A stretch of DNA of 64,000 bases from Streptomyces sp. NBC_00247 (GTDB lineage Bacteria > Actinomycetota > Actinomycetes > Streptomycetales > Streptomycetaceae): positions 6,167,001 to 6,231,000 of the forward strand of contig NZ_CP108093.1 in the NCBI RefSeq assembly GCF_036188265.1. The letters are read 5' to 3'. The notes under the pieces are model-generated. The model worked only from the letters and a program-made list of their open reading frames with translations, ran no database searches and was not told where the DNA came from. Made by a program: the position numbers and the translations under genes. Shown here one piece after another: positions 49,702 through 57,967 of the stretch (position 1 is its first letter; each line of letters opens with the position of its first letter).

Positions 49702-49738
49702 CGGGACCGCACCCCCCAGTAGAGGACCGAAGCACCTG

Positions 49739-50203
49739 ATGTCCGCCCCAGCTCCCCGGACCGAAGCCCCCGTTCTCCCGGTCACGTTCCGGCCGGGACT
49801 CACCCGGCTGGTCCTGCTCACCATCGCCCTGGCGCTCTTCGCCGTCATCACCGCCGTGGCGCTGATGCTGGAGAGCCTCGGTCCGGGGGACCGGGTCACC
49901 TTCATCCTCTGCGCGGCGCTCTTCGCCGGGGTGCTGGTCCTGCTCGCCCGGCCGAAGATCGTCGCCGACGAGGACGGGCTGACTGTCGTCAATGTCACCC
50001 GGACCCGGCGGCTCGCCTGGGAGCAGGTCCTCCAGGTCAACCTGAGGGTCGGCGATCCCTGGCTCTTCCTCGGCCTCAGCGACGGCACCAGCCTGCCCGC
50101 TCTCGGTATCCAGCCCGGTCTCTCCAAGCAGAGGGCCGTACGGGACGCCGGAGAACTGCGCCGGCTCGTCGCGGCACGCTCCAGCGGCGTCGAAGCCGAC
50201 TGA
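49739..50203 (+). CDS. Small two-TM PH-domain protein
   Basis: This 154-residue protein has two membrane segments (about 22-45 and 52-70) and a PH-like soluble tail with DEDGLTVVNVTRTRRLAWEQV. Such proteins often sit next to hisG in actinobacteria. The function is unknown. ATG 49739 follows agaggacc. Confidence 0.85.
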   Translation: MSAPAPRTEAPVLPVTFRPGLTRLVLLTIALALFAVITAVALMLESLGPGDRVTFILCAALFAGVLVLLARPKIVADEDGLTVVNVTRTRRLAWEQVLQVNLRVGDPWLFLGLSDGTSLPALGIQPGLSKQRAVRDAGELRRLVAARSSGVEAD

Positions 50204-50339
50204 CGGCCCGTGGCCCGGCGGGAATCCAGGCCCGCGCGCACGGGCCGGCGCGGGGGCGCCCGGCCGATGGCCGTGAGCCCCTGCCCGGACACACCGATTC
50301 TTGACTACTCTGGGGTTCGGCGGCGCCGAGTGGCGCCCC

Positions 50340-50376
50340 GCCCCGCCCAGACGGTCCGCAGACCGGCGGGGCTTTT
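50340..50376 (+). terminator. Branched terminator before the CNNM genes
   Basis: An outer stem, gccccgc (50340-50346) with gcggggc (50366-50372), encloses an inner stem, cggtc with gaccg (50352-50365), followed by tttt (50373-50376). It lies 137 bp after the PH gene and 85 bp before the next ATG, so it ends the his-PH unit or attenuates the next. Confidence 0.65.
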
Positions 50377-50460
50377 CCTGCGACCCGAGGAGTGACTCCT
50401 TCCAGCAATGGACGGATCGTCCGGTAGTACCTGCGCCGCCCCTTCCCCGGAGGCGGCGGC

Positions 50461-51870
50461 ATGACCACCCCCCTGCTGCTGCTCATCGCGGCATTCCTTC
50501 TCATCCTGGCCAACGGCTTCTTCGTGGCGGCCGAATTCGGCCTCGTCACCGTCGAGAGGCCCGAGGCCGAACGCGCCGCCGAGGAAGGTGACCGGCGCGC
50601 GCGCACGGTCGTCGACGCGCTGCGCGAACTCTCCTTCCAGCTGTCCGGCACCCAGCTGGGCATCACCATCACCTCGCTGGTCGTCGGCATGCTCGCCGAA
50701 CCCGCGCTCGCCCAGCTCTTCACCGGACCGCTCACCGCCACCGGCCTGCCCTCCGGGGCCGTACCCACCATCAGCGTGGTGATCGGCATGCTGCTCGCCT
50801 CCGCCGTGCAGATGGTCATCGGCGAGCTGGTGCCCAAGAACTGGGCCGTCTCCAAGCCCCTCCAGGTGGCCCGGTTCGTCGCCGGACCCCAGCACCGCTT
50901 CACCATGGCGTTCCGCCCGGTGATCACGGCGCTGAACACGCTCGCCAACCGGCTGGTCCGGCTGCTGGGCGTCGAGCCCACCGACGAACTCGCCTCCGCC
51001 CGCACCCCGGGCGAGCTGGTCTCGCTGGCCCGGCACTCCGCGGAGGCCGGCACCCTGGAACAGGACACCGCCGACCTCTTCGTACGGACCCTGTCGCTCG
51101 GCGGTCTCACCGCCCAGCACGTCATGACCCCCCGGGTCCGGGTCAGCGCCCTCCAGTCCACCGCCACCGCGGCCGACGTCCTCAACCTGACCCGCGCCAC
51201 CGGCCTCTCCCGCTTCCCGGTCTACCGGGAACGCATCGACGAGGTCGTCGGCATGGTCCACCTCAAGGACGCCCTCGCGGTCCCGGCCGCCGACCGGCTG
51301 CGCACCCCGGCCGGCCGGATCGCCGTCCCGCCGCTGCTGGTCCCCGAGTCCCTGCCCGTCGAACAACTGCTCCAGCGGCTCCGCAACGAGCAGCCGATAG
51401 CCGTCGTCGTCGACGAGTACGGCGGTACCGCCGGTGTCGTCACGCTGGAGGACATCATCGAGGAACTCGTCGGCGAGGTCCGCGACGAGCACGACGCCGA
51501 AGGCGCCGACCGGCCCGAGCTGGTCCCCGTCACCGGCGAGGACGGCCGTCCCGCCTGGGACGCGGACGGCAGCTGCCGAGTCCTCAGCCTCCGCCGGATA
51601 GGCCTCGACGTACCCGACGGCCCGTACGAGACCGTCGCCGGACTCGTCGCCGACCTCCTCGGGCGCATCCCCGCCCCCGGTGACCGCACCCAACTGCCCG
51701 GCTGGCGGATCTCCGTCCGCCAGGTCGGCCACTACCGGGCCGAGCAGGTCCGCTTCGTCCGCACCTCGGACGTGTCCGGACAGCCGGGCGGCACGGACCG
51801 TCCGGATGACGCCCTGGACGGCGCCCGCCCCACGGCCCCGGGCCGCACCTTGCAGGAGGCCTCCCGATGA
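50461..51870 (+). CDS. CNNM/CorC-type membrane protein with CBS pair
   Basis: This 469-residue protein has a DUF21/CNNM membrane domain (about 1-190), a CBS pair (about 205-330) and a C-terminal CorC_HlyC domain (about 350-440). The family is tied to divalent cation export or tolerance; the old name hemolysin is misleading. The ribosome binding site GGAGG (50449-50453) lies partly in a possible hairpin (50434-50440 with 50452-50458). The stop overlaps the next gene by ATGA. Confidence 0.9.
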   Translation: MTTPLLLLIAAFLLILANGFFVAAEFGLVTVERPEAERAAEEGDRRARTVVDALRELSFQLSGTQLGITITSLVVGMLAEPALAQLFTGPLTATGLPSGAVPTISVVIGMLLASAVQMVIGELVPKNWAVSKPLQVARFVAGPQHRFTMAFRPVITALNTLANRLVRLLGVEPTDELASARTPGELVSLARHSAEAGTLEQDTADLFVRTLSLGGLTAQHVMTPRVRVSALQSTATAADVLNLTRATGLSRFPVYRERIDEVVGMVHLKDALAVPAADRLRTPAGRIAVPPLLVPESLPVEQLLQRLRNEQPIAVVVDEYGGTAGVVTLEDIIEELVGEVRDEHDAEGADRPELVPVTGEDGRPAWDADGSCRVLSLRRIGLDVPDGPYETVAGLVADLLGRIPAPGDRTQLPGWRISVRQVGHYRAEQVRFVRTSDVSGQPGGTDRPDDALDGARPTAPGRTLQEASR

Positions 51871-52976
51871 GCCTGGTCCAGCTGTTCTTCGCCGGACTCC
51901 TCGTCCTCGCGAACGGCTTCTTCGTCGGCGCCGAGTTCGCACTCGTCTCGGTCCGCCGCAGCCAGGTCGAACCGCTCGCCGCGAGCGGATCGGCCCGCGC
52001 CCGTCAGGTGCTGTACGGCCTGGAGAACCTCCCGCAGATGATGGCCGCCGCACAGTTCGGCATCACCGTCTGCTCGCTCACCCTGGGCGCCGTCGCCGAA
52101 CCGACCGTCGCCCACCTCCTGGAACCCGTCTTCCACGCGGCCCACGTGCCCGAAGGGTTCGTCCACCCGCTCGGCTACGCCCTCGCCCTCGTCTCCGTGG
52201 TCGTCCTCCACCTCGTCATCGGTGAGATGGTCCCGAAGAACCTGGCGATGGCCGCCCCGGAGAAGACGGCCCTCTGGCTCAGCCCCGCCCTGGTGGGCTT
52301 CGCCCGGCTCTTCCGCCCGGTCACCGCCGCGCTCGGCGCCTGCGCCAAGCTGGTGCTGAAGCTCTTCCGGGTCGAGCCCAAGGACGAGGTCGAAGCCGTC
52401 TTCACCAGCGAGCAGCTGAACCGGCTCGTGGAGGACTCCGGCCAGGCCGGGCTCCTGGAGCCCGAGGCACAGGAACGCCTGGAGGACGCACTCGAACTCG
52501 GCAGCAGGCCCGTCACCGACGTGCTCCTGGAGAACGGTTCGCTGGTGACGGTCGACCCGTCCGTCACCCCGCGCCGGGTCGAGGAACTCACCGTACGGAC
52601 CGGATTCTCACGTTTCCCGGTCCGTGCCGAGCGCGGTGGCCCGTTCATGGGCTACCTGCACGTCAAGGACGTCCTCGACCTGGAGGACGGCGAGCGTGCC
52701 GTCCCCCAGCACGTCTGGCGCCCGATGGCGACCGTACGGGCCGAACTCCCGCTGGACGACGCCCTCACCGTGATGCGCCGGGCCGCGACCCACCTGGCGC
52801 AGGTCGCCGACGCCCAGGGCAAGGTCCTCGGACTCGTCGCCCTGGAGGACGTGCTGGAAACGCTGGTCGGCGAGGTCCGCGACCCCGCCCACCGCGTCTC
52901 GGTGCCGCGCCGGACGGTCGACGTCCCCCCGGAGCACCACCCGCACGAGCCGAAGGCCATGGCCGACATCGGCTGA
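51867..52976 (+). CDS. Second CNNM membrane protein with CBS pair
   Basis: This 369-residue paralogue of the preceding gene has a DUF21/CNNM domain (about 1-185) and a CBS pair (about 200-340). It lacks the CorC_HlyC tail and ends in a His-rich stretch (PPEHHPHEPK). Shared blocks include FVGAEFALVSVRRSQVEPL and LVIGEMVPKNLAMA. Overlap with its partner suggests a heterodimeric transporter. Confidence 0.9.
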   Translation: MSLVQLFFAGLLVLANGFFVGAEFALVSVRRSQVEPLAASGSARARQVLYGLENLPQMMAAAQFGITVCSLTLGAVAEPTVAHLLEPVFHAAHVPEGFVHPLGYALALVSVVVLHLVIGEMVPKNLAMAAPEKTALWLSPALVGFARLFRPVTAALGACAKLVLKLFRVEPKDEVEAVFTSEQLNRLVEDSGQAGLLEPEAQERLEDALELGSRPVTDVLLENGSLVTVDPSVTPRRVEELTVRTGFSRFPVRAERGGPFMGYLHVKDVLDLEDGERAVPQHVWRPMATVRAELPLDDALTVMRRAATHLAQVADAQGKVLGLVALEDVLETLVGEVRDPAHRVSVPRRTVDVPPEHHPHEPKAMADIG

Positions 52977-52991
52977 GGACGGCCCTTCCGC

Positions 52992-53035
52992 CACGCACGG
53001 GCCCGTCCGGCGACTGCCGGGCGGGCCCGCGCGTG
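52992..53035. terminator. Bidirectional terminator
   Basis: cgggcccg (52998-53005) pairs with cgggcccg (53022-53029), with extensions on both sides (ccgg inside, cacgc outside) and a 6-nt loop. It lies between the convergent CNNM and AAA+ genes. Confidence 0.75.
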
Positions 53036-53050
53036 CGTACCGGGCGGCCT

Positions 53051-54958
53051 TCAGGCGCCGGGTGCCTCCGTCTGGCCGCGACCCACCGGCCCCCGGCCGG
53101 AGAGCACCTCGCCGTACGCCTGCATCAGGTCCGCCAGCCGCAGCGTCGCCAGGTCGGCACGCCCCGGCGGCGTCGCGTATCCGGAGAGCCGCAGGTCCCG
53201 GTAGGCGCAGCTCTTCTCGTACAGCGTGCGCAGGAAGCGGCCGTTGCCCAGCTCGTCGATCCACCCCTGGTCGACCACATGACCGCTGATGCTGCGGAGT
53301 TCGTCCAGGGCCTCCTCGTCCCAGAGGTCACCGTTGGCGGCGGCCAGCACCCCGCCGATCGCGGTGAGTTCGAGCGGACGGTAGCTCGGGAAGTCGACCC
53401 GGCTGGTGAAACGCGAGGAGAGGCCCGGGTTGGTGGCCAGCAGCCGGTCCATGCCCTCCGGATAGCCGGCGAGGATGACCACCAGATGGTCCCGGTTGTC
53501 CTCCGCCCGCTTCAGCAGGACCTGGAGCGCCTCGTCACCGTACGCGTCGCCCTTGCTGTAACCGGAGTTGGCGAGGCTGTACGCCTCGTCGACGAAGAGC
53601 ACACCGCCCAGCGCCGAGTCGATCAGCTCATTCGCCTTGACGGCGGTCTGGCCGAGGAACTCGCCCACCAGATCAGAGCGTTGGGCCTCCACCAGGTGAT
53701 CGCCGCCGAGGAGGCCCAGGGCGTAGAAGACCCGGCCCAGGATGCGGGCGACCGTCGTCTTCCCGGTGCCCGAGGGGCCGGAGAACACGAAGTGCCGCTT
53801 GGGCGGCTGGACGGGAAGCCCCTGCTCGGCCCGGAGCCGCGCCATGTTCAGCTGCGCGGAGAGCGCTTTGACCTGCCGCTTGACCGGATCGAGCCCGACC
53901 ATCCGCTCCAGCTCGGCGAGCGCCTCGGCCAACAGCGCGGGATCGCTCGGACCGGCGGGCAGCACCGGACGCCCCGCACGTCCGGACCCGGCCCGCTTGA
54001 CGCGCGCGCCCTCCGGGGCGGTCGTGACCACGGGGGCGGCCGGGCCGAGCGGATCGCCGCCCAGCCACGGGTCGCGGCCGTCCACCAGATCCGTGCCGAG
54101 CAGCGCGTCACCGTCCGGCTGGGACCCGGCGCCCGCCTCGTCCGCGCCGTAGCCGCTCAGGGCGGCCGTGGCGAGCCCGCCGGGATCGTCGAACCCGTCG
54201 TGATCGGTGATGGCCGCGAGCCTGGCCGAGGTGTCCATGAACGAGGGGTCCACCCGGTGCACCGCACGGTAGAGAGGCAGCGCCGCGGCGCTGCGCCCCG
54301 TCCCCTCGTGCGCCCGCGCCAGCCAGTACCGCAGCTCCTTGCGCTGCGGCTGCTCGCTGCGACAGCGCATCAGCGCCGCGGAGAGCAGGGGTTCGGCCTG
54401 CCCGTACATCTCCAGCCGGACCCGGGCCATCCCGCCGAAGAGCCGCGCCTCGATCCCGAGCAGCGGGTCGTCGACGAGCCGCTCGGTGTAACGGACCAGC
54501 TGCTCCCAGTCCTTGGCGAGATAGGCCCGGCACGCGTGCAGGAATCGCACCTGCGCGTCGGTGTCCACCGGGGGGAGACCCGCCAACGCGCGGTCCAGCT
54601 CCGGCACATGGCGGCCGTCCAGCCAGTGCGAGGCGTGCGCCAGCAGCAGATCGCGCGGCGACTCCAGCACCGGCTGCACCCACCAGCCGAGCCAGTACCA
54701 GGAGTTGAGTGTGCGTTTGTGCCGGGTACGCTGCTCGCCGAAGCGGTCGCGGTGCCGGTACATGCTCAGCAGGGCGGTGGTGGTGTCGATCCGCAGCGCG
54801 TGGAGGCCCAGCCAGGCGTCCGCCATGCCGGGATCCAGCCGCACCGCGGTCCGGAATTCCTCCTCGGCGTGCGGGTACGCGCCCATGGTGTAGGCGTCCA
54901 CGCCCCGCAGCCAGGCCAGTTCGGCAGGGGCGTGCGCGCCCTGCGTGCCGATGTCCAT
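53051..54958 (-). CDS. TPR-AAA+ ATPase (CbxX/EccA-like)
   Basis: This 635-residue protein has an N-terminal helical repeat region with TPR-like pairs (about 1-260, e.g. AYPHAEEEFRTAVRLDPGMADAW), an Ala/Gly-rich linker, and a CbxX-type AAA+ domain (about 340-635) with Walker A SGPSGTGKTT, Walker B GVLFVDEAYSL and NPGLSSRF. The layout matches EccA of type VII secretion and SpoVK-like ATPases. No ESX genes are in the window, so its partner is unknown. ATG 54958 (MDIGTQG) is used. Confidence 0.87.
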   Translation of the reverse strand: MDIGTQGAHAPAELAWLRGVDAYTMGAYPHAEEEFRTAVRLDPGMADAWLGLHALRIDTTTALLSMYRHRDRFGEQRTRHKRTLNSWYWLGWWVQPVLESPRDLLLAHASHWLDGRHVPELDRALAGLPPVDTDAQVRFLHACRAYLAKDWEQLVRYTERLVDDPLLGIEARLFGGMARVRLEMYGQAEPLLSAALMRCRSEQPQRKELRYWLARAHEGTGRSAAALPLYRAVHRVDPSFMDTSARLAAITDHDGFDDPGGLATAALSGYGADEAGAGSQPDGDALLGTDLVDGRDPWLGGDPLGPAAPVVTTAPEGARVKRAGSGRAGRPVLPAGPSDPALLAEALAELERMVGLDPVKRQVKALSAQLNMARLRAEQGLPVQPPKRHFVFSGPSGTGKTTVARILGRVFYALGLLGGDHLVEAQRSDLVGEFLGQTAVKANELIDSALGGVLFVDEAYSLANSGYSKGDAYGDEALQVLLKRAEDNRDHLVVILAGYPEGMDRLLATNPGLSSRFTSRVDFPSYRPLELTAIGGVLAAANGDLWDEEALDELRSISGHVVDQGWIDELGNGRFLRTLYEKSCAYRDLRLSGYATPPGRADLATLRLADLMQAYGEVLSGRGPVGRGQTEAPGA

Positions 54959-55169
54959 CAGGTCCCCCACACGACTGTGCCCCAGGATGTCCCGCCCGCA
55001 CAGCATGCCCACGGATGCGTTCCGAATCACCGTTTCGCGGGCGGGAATTGACCGAGCCCTCAGGCATCGTACCCATGCCGGAAAACCACCGGAACGGTGT
55101 CACTCGTGACGGACGGTGAAGGGGAGGGGTCGTGTGGTGTGCGCGGAGAGACGCTAAGGGCAGAACGAA

Positions 55170-55268
55170 GCCCCCGATCACGGGGGAACAACCGGGGGCC
55201 TCGCGTCCTGGATGGGCTCCGAAAAGCCGCACATTGAGAACGTAAGACCTGTAAGCCCCGCCGGTCAA
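55170..55268 (-). promoter_or_regulatory. Promoter and switch-like hairpin leader of the AAA+ gene
   Basis: On the minus strand TTGACC (55268-55263), 18 bp and TACGTT (55244-55239) form a good promoter about 280 bp before the ATG. The RNA then carries two C runs (55199-55193 and 55186-55181) and one G run (CGGGGGC, 55176-55170). The G run can pair with either C run, giving two exclusive hairpins. The nearer one is followed by cttcgttct. This looks like an attenuator or a short RNA gene. I recognise no Rfam family. Confidence 0.5.
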
Positions 55269-55305
55269 GCCGAGTTGGAACATGCGCCTGGCGATTTCCG
55301 GCGGC

Positions 55306-55935
55306 TCAACCGGATGACCTGGCGCCTTCACCCTCCGTAATGCCGCACCCCCATGCCGAGGTCCCGTGAGGGCCCCTCAGCCACTCGTAACCATCGGACA
55401 ACTGGCGTACCAGCGCATCCGCGTACGGCCGGGAGGGGTCCTCGGCGAAATGTTCGTCCTCCGCGGACGTCCAGCCGTCCCAGAACCCCGAGAGCGCCGG
55501 CCCGTCCCGTCGCCGGCCCCGCTCCCAGGAGAGCTCGCGGTCCAGCTCCATCCACCACAGCGCCGCCAATCGGGGCCGCAGGAACCGGCGTCCGGCCCCC
55601 ACCCCCTCGACCAGCACCACCGGTGCGGGGTCCAGAGTCCGCTCCGGCCCGAAAGACCGCGCGGTCCAGTCGTACGGGGTGTAGCGCGCCCGCTGCCCGC
55701 GCGACAGCGGCAGCAGTACCTGCTCGTGGAGCCGGCCCGTCCAGGCGAACAGTTCCTCGTGGGTGGCCAGATCGTCCAGCCGGAGCAGCGGGGCGCCGCC
55801 CAGGGCGGCGGCGAGCCGGGTCGCCAGAGTGCTCTTCCCCGAGCCCGCGTGCCCGTCGATCGCCACGAGACGCACCGGGCCGAGGGAGGGGGAGAGGGAG
55901 AGGAGGCCACGGGCACGTCCGGCCAGGTCGTTCAT
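55306..55935 (-). CDS. Uridine-kinase-like P-loop protein
   Basis: This 209-residue P-loop kinase has Walker A GHAGSGKST (28-36), LLRLDDLATHEELF as the substrate Asp region, and VVLVEGVGAGRRFLRP. Actinobacterial proteins of this type are annotated as uridine/nucleoside kinases without proof. ATG 55935 is used. It is divergent from the C39-like gene. The C-terminal tail GITEGEGARSSG is variable. Confidence 0.82.
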   Translation of the reverse strand: MNDLAGRARGLLSLSPSLGPVRLVAIDGHAGSGKSTLATRLAAALGGAPLLRLDDLATHEELFAWTGRLHEQVLLPLSRGQRARYTPYDWTARSFGPERTLDPAPVVLVEGVGAGRRFLRPRLAALWWMELDRELSWERGRRRDGPALSGFWDGWTSAEDEHFAEDPSRPYADALVRQLSDGYEWLRGPHGTSAWGCGITEGEGARSSG

Positions 55936-55953
55936 GGCTCCAGGGTACGGCCC

Positions 55954-56037
55954 GCGTACCGGGCCCTCCCGGTCCGCCGCAGGTCACGCGCGTACCGGGC
56001 CCTGCCGGTGCGCCGCGGGTCACGCGTGTACCGGCGG
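55954..56037. repeat. Imperfect 36-bp tandem repeat upstream of two genes
   Basis: Two copies of a 36-bp unit starting gcgtaccgggccct (55954-55989 and 55990-56025) differ at a few positions. A partial third begins at 56026. They lie in the 298-bp gap between the divergent kinase and C39-like genes. No other feature is clear in that gap. Confidence 0.7.
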
Positions 56038-56233
56038 CTCGGGCGGGGCGGTAGCGGTCCTGGGGTGTGCCGGCGGACCAGTCCAATGTTGCTCCGTCCG
56101 CGCGGGGTGAAGCACTGGCCCGGGGAGGTCGGGAACCGCGATAGTTGGCCACTGATCGACGTCGAACACGCACGCCGTACACGCGCTCCGCACCCGCTGT
56201 ACACCCTCGTCCGCCAACGACTCGGGAGCCCCC

Positions 56234-57676
56234 ATGACCGCCGGACCGCACAACCCCCTGACCGGACCGCACGACCCCGTGACCGGACCGCCCACCTCCA
56301 CGACCGGACCGCACAACCGCAGGGCCGTTCTCGCCGCCCTCGCGGCCGTCGCCGCCGCCTCCGCGGTGGCCTCCACCGGACCCGCCTCCGCCACCCCCAC
56401 CCCGTCGCGCCGCCCAGCGGTCCCCTTCAAGGCCCCGGACACCGCTGTGGACAACCACTTCTGGACGACGTACACGGACTGGCGCTCCGGCTCCGCCACC
56501 GGAACGCGGGCGGTCGCCGGCCGCAGGCCCGGCCTGGTCATCGCCGTCCCCGCCGGAACTGCCGATTACACCGACCCGCACACCGGAACGAGCGCCGCGT
56601 GGGAGTACGCCACCTGGACCTCCCCGGTCCACCGCAGTGCCGTACCGGCCACCGAGGTCATCGCCTCCTGGAACGCCGACACCCCGGCCGGCACCTGGAT
56701 CCAGATCGAACTGCTGGGCCGCTACTCGGACGGCACCGACACCCCCTGGTACGTGATGGGCCGCTGGGCCGCGGGCGACCAGGACATCCGCCGCACCTCG
56801 GTGGACGACCAGAGCGACGGGAAGAGCTCCATCTGGACCGACACCTTCTCCGTCGACGACGCGGCGAGCGGCCTGCGCCTGACGCACTACCGGCTCCGCC
56901 TCACCCTCCACCGCAAGCCCGGTACCCGCCTCACCCCGACGGTGTGGCGCGTCGGCGCGATGGCCTCCGACATCCCGGACCGCTTCACCGTCCCCGCGAG
57001 CACCCCCGGCGAGGGCCGGGGCCACGAACTCGCGGTGCCGCGCTACTCGCAGAACCTCCACGCGGGGCAGTACCCCGAGTACGACAACGGCGGCGAGGCG
57101 TGGTGCAGCCCCACCTCCTCGCAGATGATCATCGAGTACTGGGGCCGCAAGCCCACGGCCGAGCAGCTCGCCTGGGTCAAGCCCGGCCTCCCCGACCCCC
57201 AGGTCTGCCACGCGGCGCGTTACACCTTCGACTACCAGTACGAAGGCTGCGGCAACTGGCCCTTCAACGCCGCCTACGCCGCCACCTACCGGGACATGTC
57301 CTCCACCGTGACCCGGCTCGGCTCCCTCACCGACGTGGAGACCCTCGTCCGGGCCGGTATCCCGGTCATCACCTCGCAGTCCTTCCTCAAGGAGGAGCTG
57401 ACGGGAGCCGGGTACGGCACCTCGGGCCACCTGATGACGGTGATCGGCTTCACCGAGGGCGGCGACGTCATCGCCAACGACCCCGCCTCGAAGGACGACG
57501 ACGCGGTGCGCCGCGTCTACGCGCGCGCGGAGTGGGAGCAGATCTGGCTGCGGACCAAGCGGTACGACGCGAGCGGCAACGTGCGCGGCGGTACGGGCGG
57601 GGTCTGCTACCTCTACTGGCCGACCACACCGACCGCGGCGCAGCACGGAGTGCTGAGGTCGCTCGGACTGGTGTGA
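56234..57676 (+). CDS. Tat-exported C39-like cysteine peptidase
   Basis: This 480-residue protein opens with TGPH-type repeats (about 3-27) and then a twin-arginine signal, HNRRAVLAALAAVAAASA (27-44). A beta-rich middle domain (about 65-275) precedes a papain-like C39 domain (about 280-470) with catalytic Cys in GGEAWCSPTSSQM, His in GHLMTVIGF and Asp in NDPAS. It should act outside the cell. Targets are unknown. ATG 56234 closely follows gggag. Confidence 0.87.
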   Translation: MTAGPHNPLTGPHDPVTGPPTSTTGPHNRRAVLAALAAVAAASAVASTGPASATPTPSRRPAVPFKAPDTAVDNHFWTTYTDWRSGSATGTRAVAGRRPGLVIAVPAGTADYTDPHTGTSAAWEYATWTSPVHRSAVPATEVIASWNADTPAGTWIQIELLGRYSDGTDTPWYVMGRWAAGDQDIRRTSVDDQSDGKSSIWTDTFSVDDAASGLRLTHYRLRLTLHRKPGTRLTPTVWRVGAMASDIPDRFTVPASTPGEGRGHELAVPRYSQNLHAGQYPEYDNGGEAWCSPTSSQMIIEYWGRKPTAEQLAWVKPGLPDPQVCHAARYTFDYQYEGCGNWPFNAAYAATYRDMSSTVTRLGSLTDVETLVRAGIPVITSQSFLKEELTGAGYGTSGHLMTVIGFTEGGDVIANDPASKDDDAVRRVYARAEWEQIWLRTKRYDASGNVRGGTGGVCYLYWPTTPTAAQHGVLRSLGLV

Positions 57677-57701
57677 GTGTGGGAGGTCGCACGGATGCTT
57701 C

Positions 57702-57748
57702 GACGGCGTGACGGCGTGACGGCGTGACGGCGTGAGGGCGTGACGGCA
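57702..57748. repeat. Octamer tandem repeat (gacggcgt)n
   Basis: Nearly six head-to-tail copies of gacggcgt (one copy is gagggcgt) lie just after the C39-like gene and before the integrase remnant. Confidence 0.9.
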
Positions 57749-57778
57749 GCGTTCGCATCCGTCCCGCGTGAGGTGGCC

Positions 57779-57898
57779 TCACTGATCCGCCGTCACCTTG
57801 GCCGAGCGGTGCCCGAGCCATCGGGACACCTCGTGAAGGGGGACACCGCTCGTCAAGGTGACGGCGGACCATGTGTGCCGGAGGCCGCGTGGATTGCA
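57779..57898 (-). pseudogene. Tyrosine recombinase (integrase) C-terminal remnant
   Basis: Forty codons read leftward encode GLRHTWSAVTLTSGVPLHEV and then SRWLGHRSAKVTAD before a stop. These match the catalytic C-terminus of phage-type integrases (LRHT box and the LGH box). The first His and the catalytic Tyr are missing. The upstream part is absent. It is a scar of a lost integrative element beside the old end of the CRISPR array. Confidence 0.75.
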
Positions 57899-57967
57899 GT
57901 CGGGAGTCCACGTCGGTTGATCGCGCGGAGAGGACGGAGACTCGATATGACCCTTCCCGAGACCGCC

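Noticed and set aside
55170..55232. 6C small RNA
   Set aside because: Two C runs are suggestive, but they are five long and pair with a G run. The known Streptomyces 6C locus is elsewhere by my recollection.
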